Positions 16,435-24,699 are shown, counted from the first letter of the stretch. The stretch: 34,123 nucleotides of DNA from Peptoniphilaceae bacterium (GCA_028723425.1 JAQYEZ010000051.1:1-34123); one strand, 5' to 3'. Numbers and translations: made by a program. Notes: a model not told the origin generated them from the sequence alone.

Positions 16435-17086
16435 GTATAGTCTAGCAAATGTTGACAAGATTATAAAAGCCTTGGGCCAAACCTTATATATGCTTACTTT
16501 TTCGGCAATTTTTGCAGGAATCTTTGGACTAATTATAGGCATTGCCCTTGTTGTAACAAATAGGGGAGGAATTTTGGAAAATGAAAAATTTAATAAAATC
16601 CTCGACAAGATTACAAATCTTTTTAGGGCAATTCCTTTTATTATCTTGGTTGCCTTTATAGCTCCAATCACAAAATTTATTATTCATGCAAGGATTGGAA
16701 CAAGTGCTGCTATAGTACCCCTTGTATTTTCTGCTACTCCCTTTTTTGCCAAGCAAGTTGAGCAAGCCTTGGCAGAGATTGACTCTGGTTTAATTGAAGC
16801 AAGTCTTGCCATGGGAAATTCGCCCTTGGAGATAATTACATCAGTTTATCTTAGAGAAGGCCTTCCCTCTCTTATAAGAGCATCATCCATAACTCTAATT
16901 TCACTACTTGGCCTTACAACCATGGCAGGAATGATTGGCGGAGGAGGAATTGGTAATTTAGCCATAGCAGTTGGTTATAACAGGTACAAGGATGATGTAG
17001 TCTTGATATCTGTAGTATTAATTTTGCTTATAGTTTATGCAATTCAAGCTTTAGCAAACTATTTAATAAGAAAAACAAGTCATTAA
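16421..17086 (+). CDS. metI: Methionine ABC transporter permease
   Basis: Membrane subunit of MetNIQ. 221 residues, about five helices, with the ATPase-contact EAA loop EASLAMGNSPLEIITSVYLREGLPSLI near residues 120-146 (too long to be chance), and GMIGGGGIGNLAIAVGYNRYKDDV, a MetI hallmark. The start at 16421 is chosen over 16400 because GGAGG ends 5 nt upstream. It overlaps metN by 14 nt. Confidence 0.93.
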   Translation: MKFFEYSLANVDKIIKALGQTLYMLTFSAIFAGIFGLIIGIALVVTNRGGILENEKFNKILDKITNLFRAIPFIILVAFIAPITKFIIHARIGTSAAIVPLVFSATPFFAKQVEQALAEIDSGLIEASLAMGNSPLEIITSVYLREGLPSLIRASSITLISLLGLTTMAGMIGGGGIGNLAIAVGYNRYKDDVVLISVVLILLIVYAIQALANYLIRKTSH

Positions 17087-17119
17087 AATAAAAATAGAAA
17101 CAAAGGAGAAAAATCTAAA

Positions 17120-17983
17120 ATGAAAAATTTAAAAAATATCAAAAAATTGGTCCTATCACTTGCAGTAATTTTTTTAGCTACAGCTTGTGGCAATAGTGAT
17201 AATAGTAAAAATAGTGGAAGTTCTGTTAGTAAAGAAAGCAGTCAAACTAAGACTATAAGAGTAGGGCTTGTAGGAGAAAATAATGAAGTTTGGGAGGATG
17301 TTAAAAAAAGATATGAAAAAGATACAGGCAACAAATTAGAACTTGTAGCATTTACAGACTATAATGAGCCAAATGAAGCCCTAAATTCTGGAGATTTGGA
17401 TATAAATGCTTTCCAACACAAGAAGTTTTTACAAGATTATAACAAGGAAAATGGGACAGATCTTGTAGAAATTGGAGATACAGTCCTTGCCCCACTTGGC
17501 ATATATTCATCCCAAATTAAAAATCTTGACCAACTTGAAACTGGAGATAGGATAGCAATTCCTGATGATACCTCAAACAGTGCTAGGGCTCTTTTCTTGT
17601 TACAAAGTGCAGGCCTTATAAAAGTTAAGGGAAATCCTGGAGATTCTATAAGTCTTGATGATATTACAGAAAATCCTAAAAAATTAGATATAGTAGAACT
17701 TGCAGCAAGCCAAACAGCAAGAAGTCTTGACGATGTAAAGGCTTCAGTAATAAACTCTGGTATGGCAGTAGATGCTGGCTTTATTCCAACTGAGGATGCT
17801 ATTTTCTTGGAAGATAAGGATTCTCCCGATTCTAAAATCTATGTAAATGTAATAGCAGCTAGAAAAGAAGATAAAGATAACAAACTATATAAGGATTTGG
17901 TAAAAAATTATTACCAAACAGATCAAAGTGCAAAAATAATAGAAGAAATAAGCAAGGGATCACAAATTCCTTCTTGGAAATAA
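17120..17983 (+). CDS. metQ: Methionine-binding lipoprotein, first copy (NlpA/MetQ family)
   Basis: Surface lipoprotein delivering a ligand to MetNI. 287 residues, lipobox ending FLATAC (Cys23), a Ser/Asn-rich linker, then the NlpA fold with IRVGLVGENNEVW, LELVAFTDY, NAFQHKKFLQDYN, LAPLGIYS and SARALFLLQSAGLIK. The family block that normally reads VINTNYA is VINSGMA here, so the pocket lacks the usual Tyr-Ala pair; the ligand may not be plain L-methionine (inference). AAAGGAG lies 10 nt before the ATG. Closely resembles the next gene, about 60 percent by eye. Confidence 0.9.
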   Translation: MKNLKNIKKLVLSLAVIFLATACGNSDNSKNSGSSVSKESSQTKTIRVGLVGENNEVWEDVKKRYEKDTGNKLELVAFTDYNEPNEALNSGDLDINAFQHKKFLQDYNKENGTDLVEIGDTVLAPLGIYSSQIKNLDQLETGDRIAIPDDTSNSARALFLLQSAGLIKVKGNPGDSISLDDITENPKKLDIVELAASQTARSLDDVKASVINSGMAVDAGFIPTEDAIFLEDKDSPDSKIYVNVIAARKEDKDNKLYKDLVKNYYQTDQSAKIIEEISKGSQIPSWK

Positions 17984-18039
17984 AAATTAAATAATAAGTA
18001 AGAAAAAATTTATAAAAAATATTAAATAAGGAGAAGAAA

Positions 18040-18906
18040 ATGAAAAAATTAAGTAGCATAGGTCTAGGCCTTGCCCTAGTTTTAGGCTTAACAGCTTGCG
18101 CTAGTAACAATAGCAAGAATGAAAGTACAGATAGGTCAACACCAAGTACAGAAAAAGTAGAAACAAGCAGTCAAAAAACTATAAAAGTTGGCCTAGTAGG
18201 CGAAAAACAAGAAGTTTGGGAAGAAATAAAGAAAAGATATGAAGAAAAATCTGGCAATAAGTTAGAATTAGTAGTTTTTACTGATTATGTACAACCAAAC
18301 GAAGCCTTGGTTTCAAATGATATAGACATAAATGCCTTCCAACACAAAAAATATTTGCAAGAATACAACAAAGAACACAAAACAGACCTAGTAAGTATTG
18401 GAAATACAATGCTTGCCCCTTTAGGTATTTATTCTAATAAAATAAAGGACGTAAAGGATTTAAAAGAAGGTTCCAGAGTTTCTATACCAAATGATCCAAG
18501 CAATGGCTCTAGAGCTCTCTTTCTTTTACAAAAGGCAGGCTTAATCAAAGTGAAAGGACAGGCTGGAGATTCAGTTACCCTTGATGATATTAGTGAAAAT
18601 AAGTTAAACTTGGATATAGTAGAACTTGATGCAGCAGAAACTCCAAGATCCTTGGACGATGTAGATGTAGCTGTAGTTAATGATAACTATGCACTTGATG
18701 CTGGCTTTAAGCCAAGTGAAGATGCAATCTTCCTTGAAGATCCTGAAAGCAAAGAGTCAGATCAATACATCAATATTATAGCTACCACAAAAGATAAGGC
18801 AAATGATCCAGTTCTAAAAGATTTGGTAGAAAACTATTATCAAACAGATCAAACCAAAAAAGATTATGAAAAATATACCTTTGGTGCTTGGATACCAGCA
18901 TGGTAA
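18040..18906 (+). CDS. metQ: Methionine-binding lipoprotein, second copy (NlpA/MetQ family)
   Basis: Tandem paralogue of the preceding protein. 288 residues, lipobox LGLTAC (Cys20), then IKVGLVGEKQEVW, LELVVFTDY, NAFQHKKYLQEYN, LAPLGIYS, SRALFLLQKAGLIKVK. This copy keeps the canonical ligand-pocket motif as VVNDNYALDAG, unlike copy one. AAGGAG precedes the ATG. Last gene of the T-box operon, followed by a terminator. The most likely history is local duplication followed by divergence. Confidence 0.92.
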   Translation: MKKLSSIGLGLALVLGLTACASNNSKNESTDRSTPSTEKVETSSQKTIKVGLVGEKQEVWEEIKKRYEEKSGNKLELVVFTDYVQPNEALVSNDIDINAFQHKKYLQEYNKEHKTDLVSIGNTMLAPLGIYSNKIKDVKDLKEGSRVSIPNDPSNGSRALFLLQKAGLIKVKGQAGDSVTLDDISENKLNLDIVELDAAETPRSLDDVDVAVVNDNYALDAGFKPSEDAIFLEDPESKESDQYINIIATTKDKANDPVLKDLVENYYQTDQTKKDYEKYTFGAWIPAW

Positions 18907-18928
18907 AGAAAAAATTGAATATTCATAG

Positions 18929-18957
18929 AAGGGCGAGGATTTTTCCTTGCTTTTTCT
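18929..18957 (+). terminator. Intrinsic terminator of the methionine operon
   Basis: 11-bp stem with G-U pairs (18929-18939 with 18944-18954), TTTT loop, T-run after the stem. Confidence 0.8.
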
Positions 18958-19103
18958 TTATTAAACTTATGATGATTACTTAGAAGGTTAGAGGTTTAGT
19001 AAGCTAAAAAATTTTTTAAGCATAATATTATTTTGCTTTTACTTATATGTAATTTTCTATTTTGGAGTCACATTGATAAAAATAAAAGTAAACCTAGCTT
19101 TTT

Positions 19104-19112
19104 TGGTATAAT
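19104..19112 (+). promoter_or_regulatory. Extended -10 promoter of the helicase gene
   Basis: TGG-TATAAT (TGG 19104-19106, TATAAT 19107-19112) with no convincing -35 box; an extended -10 element can act without one. It lies 20 nt before ATG 19132. Confidence 0.55.
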
Positions 19113-19131
19113 AAGAAAAAAGGGGAAAGCC

Positions 19132-21729
19132 ATGATAAATGAGAAACAAAGGTTAATTGTGGAAAAGGCCCTTACTCCAGCAGCTGTTATAGCGGGCCCT
19201 GGAACTGGCAAAACTTTTACCATAGTAGAAAAGACAATAGAGCTTATAAAAAATGAACATATAGATCCTGACAAAATCCTTATAACAACTTTTACAAAGA
19301 AGGCTGCAAACGAGCTTATCACTAGAATCCAAAGCAAGTTAAAAGAGGAAGATATTAGGCTAAATACCTCAAATATGCTTATAGGAAATTTTCATTCCTT
19401 GGCCTTAAATTTCCTTAGAAAATATAAGAGCTACGGTTCTGATATTTTCCAACCTACAGTTATAGATTCTTTTGTTGAAGGATATTTGATTGAAAAGAAT
19501 TTAAAATTATATAAGAATGTAGAAGGTTTCGATGATTTTATCCCTTATAATCCTGTTGGCAAGATAAATGAAATTTTTTCAGATATAACAAATAATCTTA
19601 TAGATTTGGATCTTTTAAAAAATTCACAAAAACCATCTGATAGATTTGCCTATAAGATATATAGGAGACATGAGGATTTTCTAAAGAAAAACCACCTAAT
19701 TAACTATCAGATGATTCTAAAGAATTTTTATGATTTACTTAAAGATCCCCATATTGGAAATGAAATTAGGTCAGCAATTGATTATGTAATTATAGATGAA
19801 TATCAAGATACAAATTACATCCAACAGGAGATAGGCTTTTTGTTAGTAAGAGAAAAAAATCTTTTGGTTTTTGGAGATGACGACCAAGCCTTATATTCCT
19901 TTAGGGGAGCAGATCCTTCCAATCTTTTAAACTTTGATAAGATTTGCCAAGAAAAATTAAAGACTAAGGCAAACTTTTATTATTTGGATATAAATTATAG
20001 GTCAAAACAAAATATCTTAGATCTTGCTAATAAATGGATAAATAGGGAAAATATTCGGGGAAATAAAACTAGTAAGCCCCTAATAGCCTTTGACAAGACA
20101 AATAATACCAACACTATAGTTAGGGCAAGGGCAGATAATTTTGATAATTTGCTTACAATTTTAAGAATACTAAATGAGAATATCAACCTAAATCAGATTG
20201 CCTTTCTTTTTCCTAGCCTTAACTCTGACTATCCTAAAAAATTGCAAAGCCATTTTGAAAAAAATGGTATAGAAGTTTTAAACAAGAAATCTGGTCAGTT
20301 TTTTTATAGGGATGAAATAAGGTTAGTGATGTATATAATCTTAAATGTTTTTTCGGTAAAACCCAAACAAGCAAAGGGAGCTTCCAAGGATAAGTTTGTA
20401 AAAAAGCAACAGACAGAATTTAAAACCTACCTTATAGACATATTTGATGATGAGAACTTTAAAAAAGATTCTTCTCTCAATAGTTTTATAGAAGAGATGA
20501 AAAGTAAAAAAGAAGATAATTTTTCTTATAGTAAGCTAATTTTTAAAAGTTTTAAATTAAAGGCTTTCCAAGAAATTCTAGGCCAAAAACTTGAAAGTTT
20601 GGAAGAAATTAGAAGCCAATCAAACCTAGCTACTTTTACAAAGTTGGTTTCTTCATATGAAAATTTATATTTGGAAGATGATATAAACTTTGACAAAAAT
20701 TCTGTAGATTTCATATATTTTTATATCTTTTATCTTTTTAAGAAAAAGGCAATAAATGAACTTGATGATTTTGATTCACCTAAAAACGTCCTAAACTTTA
20801 TGACAATTCATCAAGCAAAGGGTTTGGAGTTTGAGGTAGTCTTTGTATCAGGCTTAAATGATTGGCCAAGAGGGGAAAATAAGAAATTCTTGGAGGCTTA
20901 TCAAAGATATGAGACGAATTTTGAATCTAAGCTTAGAGATTTTTATAGAAAATATTTTACAGCCTTTACAAGAGCGAAAAATCTATGCGTGCTTTTGGAT
21001 AATTCTAGGGATAAGAGGCTAGTTTCTTTCCAAAAAGATCTATATTCTTCATCTATTCTTAGCTCTATAGATTTTAAAAGAAAAGAGCCAGTCAAAGAAA
21101 AGCAAATTTTGGCTTTTACTACTGATATTTCCATATATGAATCTTGTCCCTTAAAATATAAATTTTTAAGAAAACTAAAAATTTCAAGTCCTTTAACCAA
21201 GAATCTTGTTTTTGGTACCAGGGTACACGAAATTTGTGAATATATATCATCTATTAGAAAAAATGGACAATCATTAGAAATACTAAATGATTTTATAAAA
21301 TATAATCCTTCCTACAATACTGTTATTGAAAACTACCTATCAAGAGATTTTAAAGTTGAAGCAAGTGAAGCAAATTACAAAACTGATAGAAATTTTTACA
21401 TACTTCAAGGTAATATAGACCTAATTTTGGAGGATGGATCTATAGTAGATATAAAAACAGGCAAGGTAAATGACAAGCTTTTGGAAAAATATAGACAGCA
21501 AATCATAACTTACTACAATCTTTTGTTGCTCAATTACAGAGATGTTTTTCATATTTATCTTTACTTTGTAGAAGAAGATAAGCTATTAGAATTTGAAAAA
21601 GATAAGTTTGACCTAGAAAAAATAGATACAATTTCAAAAAATATCATAGACGAAGATTTCTATCACAAAACTTCTGATATAAAAGAATGTAAGTTCTGCC
21701 CTATGAAATATTTTTGCCACAGAGATTAA
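19132..21729 (+). CDS. UvrD/Rep-type DNA helicase with C-terminal RecB/AddB-like nuclease
   Basis: 865 residues. The helicase part carries all superfamily 1 motifs: AGPGTGKT (21-28), VIIDEYQDTNYIQQE, GDDDQALYSFRGADP, INYRSKQNI, MTIHQAKGLEFEVVF and AFTRAKN. The last 200 residues form a PD-(D/E)XK nuclease: GTRVHEICEYI, GNIDLILEDGSIVDIKTGK (Asp, Asp-x-Lys) and YRQQIITYYNLL. One cysteine at the domain entrance (YESCPLKYKF) and three at the end (ECKFCPMKYFC) match the Fe-S cluster layout of AddB-type nucleases. Likely a DNA repair or processing motor. It is shorter than AddA (about 1200) and longer than PcrA (about 720). The start at 19132 is preferred over 19033 because the promoter lies between them. 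Not adjacent to an AddAB partner. Confidence 0.88.
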   Translation: MINEKQRLIVEKALTPAAVIAGPGTGKTFTIVEKTIELIKNEHIDPDKILITTFTKKAANELITRIQSKLKEEDIRLNTSNMLIGNFHSLALNFLRKYKSYGSDIFQPTVIDSFVEGYLIEKNLKLYKNVEGFDDFIPYNPVGKINEIFSDITNNLIDLDLLKNSQKPSDRFAYKIYRRHEDFLKKNHLINYQMILKNFYDLLKDPHIGNEIRSAIDYVIIDEYQDTNYIQQEIGFLLVREKNLLVFGDDDQALYSFRGADPSNLLNFDKICQEKLKTKANFYYLDINYRSKQNILDLANKWINRENIRGNKTSKPLIAFDKTNNTNTIVRARADNFDNLLTILRILNENINLNQIAFLFPSLNSDYPKKLQSHFEKNGIEVLNKKSGQFFYRDEIRLVMYIILNVFSVKPKQAKGASKDKFVKKQQTEFKTYLIDIFDDENFKKDSSLNSFIEEMKSKKEDNFSYSKLIFKSFKLKAFQEILGQKLESLEEIRSQSNLATFTKLVSSYENLYLEDDINFDKNSVDFIYFYIFYLFKKKAINELDDFDSPKNVLNFMTIHQAKGLEFEVVFVSGLNDWPRGENKKFLEAYQRYETNFESKLRDFYRKYFTAFTRAKNLCVLLDNSRDKRLVSFQKDLYSSSILSSIDFKRKEPVKEKQILAFTTDISIYESCPLKYKFLRKLKISSPLTKNLVFGTRVHEICEYISSIRKNGQSLEILNDFIKYNPSYNTVIENYLSRDFKVEASEANYKTDRNFYILQGNIDLILEDGSIVDIKTGKVNDKLLEKYRQQIITYYNLLLLNYRDVFHIYLYFVEEDKLLEFEKDKFDLEKIDTISKNIIDEDFYHKTSDIKECKFCPMKYFCHRD

Positions 21730-21772
21730 ACTTAGAGGCTTTTAATTTTTTTAAATAAATTTCTTTAAAAAC

Positions 21773-21800
21773 TTGATATTTAACTACTATGCTATACAAT
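21773..21800 (+). promoter_or_regulatory. Putative promoter of the PadR/RsuA pair
   Basis: TTGATA (21773-21778), 16-nt spacer, TACAAT (21795-21800), 21 nt before ATG 21821. Confidence 0.5.
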
Positions 21801-21820
21801 GTTCTAAAGGTGGGTGTATA

Positions 21821-22138
21821 ATGATAGATAGTCAAATGCTCAAGGGTATCATTGATGGGATTATCCTTGAAATAATAAATAAAAATCAAACATATGGCTA
21901 CGAAATTGTAGAAGAGCTAAAAAGAAAGGGCTTTTACAATATGACAGAAGGAACGGTCTATCCTATTTTAAAGAGGTTGACAAAAAAAGGATACTTAATG
22001 GCAACTTTCAGGAAAAGCGATGTTGGTCCAAAAAGAAAATATTATTATATAACAGAGATTGGTCAAAAAAAATTAAAAGTTTTTAAGGACTCTTATGACG
22101 AAATGACAAGGGCTGTTAATAAAATTTTTTATGAATAG
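21821..22138 (+). CDS. PadR-family transcriptional regulator
   Basis: Small winged-helix repressor, 105 residues. The PadR core is clear: LKGIIDGIILEIINKNQTYGYEIVEELKRKGFYNMTEGTVYPILKRLTKKGYL, followed by KYYYITEIGQKKL. No long C-terminal domain remains, so it belongs to the short PadR group. The start at 21821 follows AAAGGTGG; upstream in-frame codons overlap the promoter. PadR genes usually neighbour the membrane or export genes they control, but here the next gene is an rRNA-modifying enzyme 12 nt away, so the regulated target is not obvious. Confidence 0.88.
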   Translation: MIDSQMLKGIIDGIILEIINKNQTYGYEIVEELKRKGFYNMTEGTVYPILKRLTKKGYLMATFRKSDVGPKRKYYYITEIGQKKLKVFKDSYDEMTRAVNKIFYE

Positions 22139-22150
22139 AAAGAGAGATTT

Positions 22151-22852
22151 ATGAGAGTAGATAAGATGATTGGCAATTCCAATCTTGATACTAGAAAAAA
22201 TATAAAAAGAAATGCAAAAAAAGGTGGACTTGTTATAAATGGTCAAGTAGTAAAGGATACTTCTGTCCATGTAGACCCAGAAGTAGACGAGGTTTACTAT
22301 ATGGGGGAATTGGTAGATTATTTCGAAAATATTTACTTGATGGTAAATAAACCTAAGGGGCTTGTTTCTGCGACAAGGGATGAAGATGAGCCAACAGTCA
22401 TGCAACTTTTGGATGATTTTTATCTATCTCTTGACTTATCAATAGCGGGAAGACTTGATAAAGACACAACAGGACTTCTTTTGATGTCAACAGATGGAAA
22501 ATTCATCCATACTATTACTTCACCAAATTCAAAAATAGAAAAAACCTATCTAGCAAAAACTAGAGATAAGATAGACCAAAGTCTAATAGAAGAATTTAAA
22601 AATGGAGTCTACATAAGTGAAGATAATTATACAGCAAGACCAGCCTCCCTAGAAATTTTGGATGATAGACTTGCCAAGGTAAAAATCACAGAAGGTAAGT
22701 TTCATTTGGTAAAAAGACTATTTTCCAACATGGGCAATGAAGTTTTATCTTTAAAAAGGATAGCAATTGGAAATTTAGGCCTTGATCCTAGTTTAAAAGA
22801 AGGTGATTACAGAGAACTTTCTCCTAATGAGCTCTCCCTATTTGGCTTTTAG
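22151..22852 (+). CDS. rsuA: RsuA-family pseudouridine synthase (probably 16S rRNA)
   Basis: Isomerises a uridine in rRNA. 233 residues: N-terminal S4 RNA-binding domain (MRVDKMIGNSNLDTRKNIKRNAKKGGLVINGQVV, about 1-55, shown here only in part), then the catalytic domain with NKPKGLVSATRD and GRLDKDTTGLLL, in which the aspartate is the catalytic residue. The C-terminus KVKITEGKFHLVKRLFSNMGNEVLSLKRIAIG is the family KxHQVKRM-type block. RsuA versus RluB/E/F cannot be separated with certainty by eye, but length and S4 domain favour RsuA. Linked to the PadR gene by a 12-nt gap. Confidence 0.88.
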   Translation: MRVDKMIGNSNLDTRKNIKRNAKKGGLVINGQVVKDTSVHVDPEVDEVYYMGELVDYFENIYLMVNKPKGLVSATRDEDEPTVMQLLDDFYLSLDLSIAGRLDKDTTGLLLMSTDGKFIHTITSPNSKIEKTYLAKTRDKIDQSLIEEFKNGVYISEDNYTARPASLEILDDRLAKVKITEGKFHLVKRLFSNMGNEVLSLKRIAIGNLGLDPSLKEGDYRELSPNELSLFGF

Positions 22853-22858
22853 TAAGTC

Positions 22859-22888
22859 TTGAGCAAGATACTAAAAGTAGTGTATAAT
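22859..22888 (+). promoter_or_regulatory. Promoter of the sugar transferase gene
   Basis: TTGAGC (22859-22864), 18-nt spacer, perfect TATAAT (22883-22888) preceded by TG. The short leader carries GGAGG before ATG 22909. Confidence 0.65.
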
Positions 22889-22908
22889 TAGTCCATCATG
22901 GAGGTCTT

Positions 22909-23511
22909 ATGTACCAAAAGTATGTAAAAAATGCTGCAGATAGGATACTTTCGCTCTTTGCCATAGTAGTATTGAGCCCTTTGCTTATCATAGTAGCTAT
23001 AATAATAAAAATAAGTGAACCAAAATCAAAGGTTCTCTTCATACAAGAAAGAAGTGGTCAGGACAGAAAGCCATTTAAGTGCTACAAGTTTAGATCTATG
23101 AGTGAAAAAGCACCCAAAAATGCAGCAACATGGGAACTAGAAAATGCAGAAGACTATATTACCCCTTTGGGAGCTTTTATAAGAAAAACTTCCTTAGATG
23201 AGCTGCCACAGCTTTTTAATATCTTAAAAGGAGAAATGTCATTTATTGGTCCCAGACCAGTTATATTAAAAGAAACTGAGCTTTTAGACTTAAGAGAAAA
23301 ACTTGGAGCTACCAAGGTAAGACCAGGCATAACAGGTCTTGCCCAAATTTCTGGTAGGGATAATGTTTCTGTAGAAAAAAAAGCCCAAGCTGATGCTGAA
23401 TATGCGAATAATGTAAACTTTTTGACAGACTTCAAACTTATGCTTCTTACAATACCAAAAGTCTTGAAAGGCGAGGGCATATCAGAAGGAAAAAACGACT
23501 TTAAATCTTAG
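22909..23511 (+). CDS. Bacterial sugar transferase (monotopic phosphoglycosyl transferase)
   Basis: Transfers a sugar-1-phosphate from a UDP-sugar to undecaprenyl phosphate, priming capsule, exopolysaccharide or glycoprotein assembly. 200 residues, the minimal catalytic size (PglC/WcaJ C-terminal type). Features: N-terminal reentrant hydrophobic helix (about 11-33) with the SP break, CYKFRSM, LGAFIRKTSLDELPQLFNIL with the Asp-Glu catalytic pair, MSFIGPRPV, and VRPGITGLAQISGR. No other polysaccharide gene lies next to it; it has its own promoter and terminator, so it is a single-gene unit. Sugar specificity cannot be read from the sequence. Confidence 0.92.
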   Translation: MYQKYVKNAADRILSLFAIVVLSPLLIIVAIIIKISEPKSKVLFIQERSGQDRKPFKCYKFRSMSEKAPKNAATWELENAEDYITPLGAFIRKTSLDELPQLFNILKGEMSFIGPRPVILKETELLDLREKLGATKVRPGITGLAQISGRDNVSVEKKAQADAEYANNVNFLTDFKLMLLTIPKVLKGEGISEGKNDFKS

Positions 23512-23521
23512 ATTTGGGAAT

Positions 23522-23550
23522 GTGCATCGATTTATTTTGATGCACTTTTT
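23522..23550 (+). terminator. Intrinsic terminator after the sugar transferase
   Basis: 9-bp stem GTGCATCGA/TTGATGCAC (one G-U pair), 6-nt loop, T5 tail. Confidence 0.85.
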
Positions 23551-23638
23551 CTATCTAGTAATAAAATAGCAACAAAGAATAAACTATTTTAGACTTTTTA
23601 ATTTGACCATAAATTTAATTATCTATAGGAATATTTGT

Positions 23639-23658
23639 TTAATGTAACGTTAAATTAA
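23639..23658 (+). promoter_or_regulatory. Candidate operator: 20-bp near-palindrome
   Basis: TTAATGTAAC-GTTAAATTAA: nine of ten half-site positions are complementary around the central AACGTT. The shape suits a dimeric repressor, but no regulator gene adjoins it. Confidence 0.4.
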
Positions 23659-23847
23659 CAGATTTTTTAAAGGAGTATTAAAATTTACAGCTTATTATTT
23701 ACTCTATCCTAACAAGTCTTAGCATGTAACTGTTAAGAATCACTTTATATTTTCTATTCTATAGATTTATTTAATTTTACTAGGATTTAATTATTAGCTT
23801 ACAAAAGATAGGTACACTTATTTCATAGCAAAAAATAAGAAATAAAG

Positions 23848-23852
23848 GGAGG
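23848..23852 (+). promoter_or_regulatory. Shine-Dalgarno site that supports a TTG start
   Basis: GGAGG seven nt before TTG 23860. No ATG is available until well inside the first periplasmic loop, so this site fixes the start of the permease. Confidence 0.7.
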
Positions 23853-23859
23853 TGGTCTT

Positions 23860-24690
23860 TTGTTTAAATATTTAAATCCTAAAAGATTTTATCATGCTGT
23901 TGGCAAAAAGGCATTTTTAGAATTTTTGCTATCTATTGTATTTTTAGGTTTTTTTTATTTACCATTAATCTATTCAGGCATACTTGCTTTTGCAAATAAA
24001 TATCAATATCCAAGTATTATGCCAGAGGAATTTGGCTTTAATTGGTGGAAATTTATACTCTCAAGAGATAATTTGCTTGGATCTATTTTTAATTCGCTAA
24101 TCATTGCGATATTAGTTACGGTATTGTCTTTACTAATTTGCCTACCAGCTTCATATGCTCTAGCAAGGTATAAATTTAAAGGCAAATCACTAGTTATGCT
24201 ATCTTATTTATTAACAAATGCTTTTCCCAAAATGTGCCTATATGTTTCTATAGCTATTGTTTTTTACAAATTAAACTTAATGGGGACCTATGTAGGGGTA
24301 ATAATTATTCATTTGATTAATACAATTATGTATATGGTTCGGCTACCCATGGGAGCCTTTAGCAAAATACATAAAGAGCAGGAAGAAGCTGCAAGGGATA
24401 TGGGTGCAAGCAAATTCCAGACATTTAGAGATGTAACTTTACCCTTAGCAATTCCTTCAATTGCTATTTCATCAATTTTTACTTTTCTTTTAAGCCTTGA
24501 AGAAAGTCAGGGAACCATGGTTGTAGGCTTCCCACAAATATCTACAATGGCTACAGAAATGTATGCTGTAATTATGGATTTTCCAGTAACGGCTGGGGCT
24601 GTATTTTCTATGTTATTAATAATACCAGGCTTAATTGTTATCTTTGCATTTAGAAAATATATATCAGCTGATGCAATAAGTATAAAGTAG
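23860..24690 (+). CDS. ABC transporter permease, PotC/AfuB-like (TTG start)
   Basis: Membrane subunit of the importer encoded by the next four genes. 276 residues, six predicted helices, with the cytoplasmic EAA loop EEAARDMGASKFQTFRDVTLPLAIPS (about 175-200) that docks the ATPase. The start codon is TTG, supported by GGAGG at 7-nt spacing and by the hydrophilic N-terminus KYLNPKRFYHAVGKK. Polyamine, ferric ion, phosphonate and sugar-phosphate importers share this fold, so substrate cannot be assigned from this protein alone. Confidence 0.85.
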   Translation: MFKYLNPKRFYHAVGKKAFLEFLLSIVFLGFFYLPLIYSGILAFANKYQYPSIMPEEFGFNWWKFILSRDNLLGSIFNSLIIAILVTVLSLLICLPASYALARYKFKGKSLVMLSYLLTNAFPKMCLYVSIAIVFYKLNLMGTYVGVIIIHLINTIMYMVRLPMGAFSKIHKEQEEAARDMGASKFQTFRDVTLPLAIPSIAISSIFTFLLSLEESQGTMVVGFPQISTMATEMYAVIMDFPVTAGAVFSMLLIIPGLIVIFAFRKYISADAISIK

Positions 24691-24699
24691 GAAGCAATA

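Larger units (their letters stand above)
23551..23859 (+). other. AT-rich leader region of the ABC/PHP operon
   Basis: About 310 nt without a coding frame. It holds a 20-bp near-palindrome (23639-23658) and a weak TTGACC at 23603-23608 followed by TATAGG at 23624-23629 (15-nt spacer). I could not place a confident promoter. The GGGAGG before the TTG start closes the region. The leader is long enough to hold a structured RNA, but no known riboswitch signature was recognised. Confidence 0.5.

Noticed and set aside
18997-19025. AAAAAATTTTTT palindrome flanked by AGC/GCT as a terminator or operator
   Set aside because: The stem is almost all A-T and a terminator already lies at 18929; likely chance in AT-rich DNA.
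19033-19131. Earlier in-frame start for the helicase
   Set aside because: The promoter -10 box lies inside this stretch and the added residues match nothing in the family.
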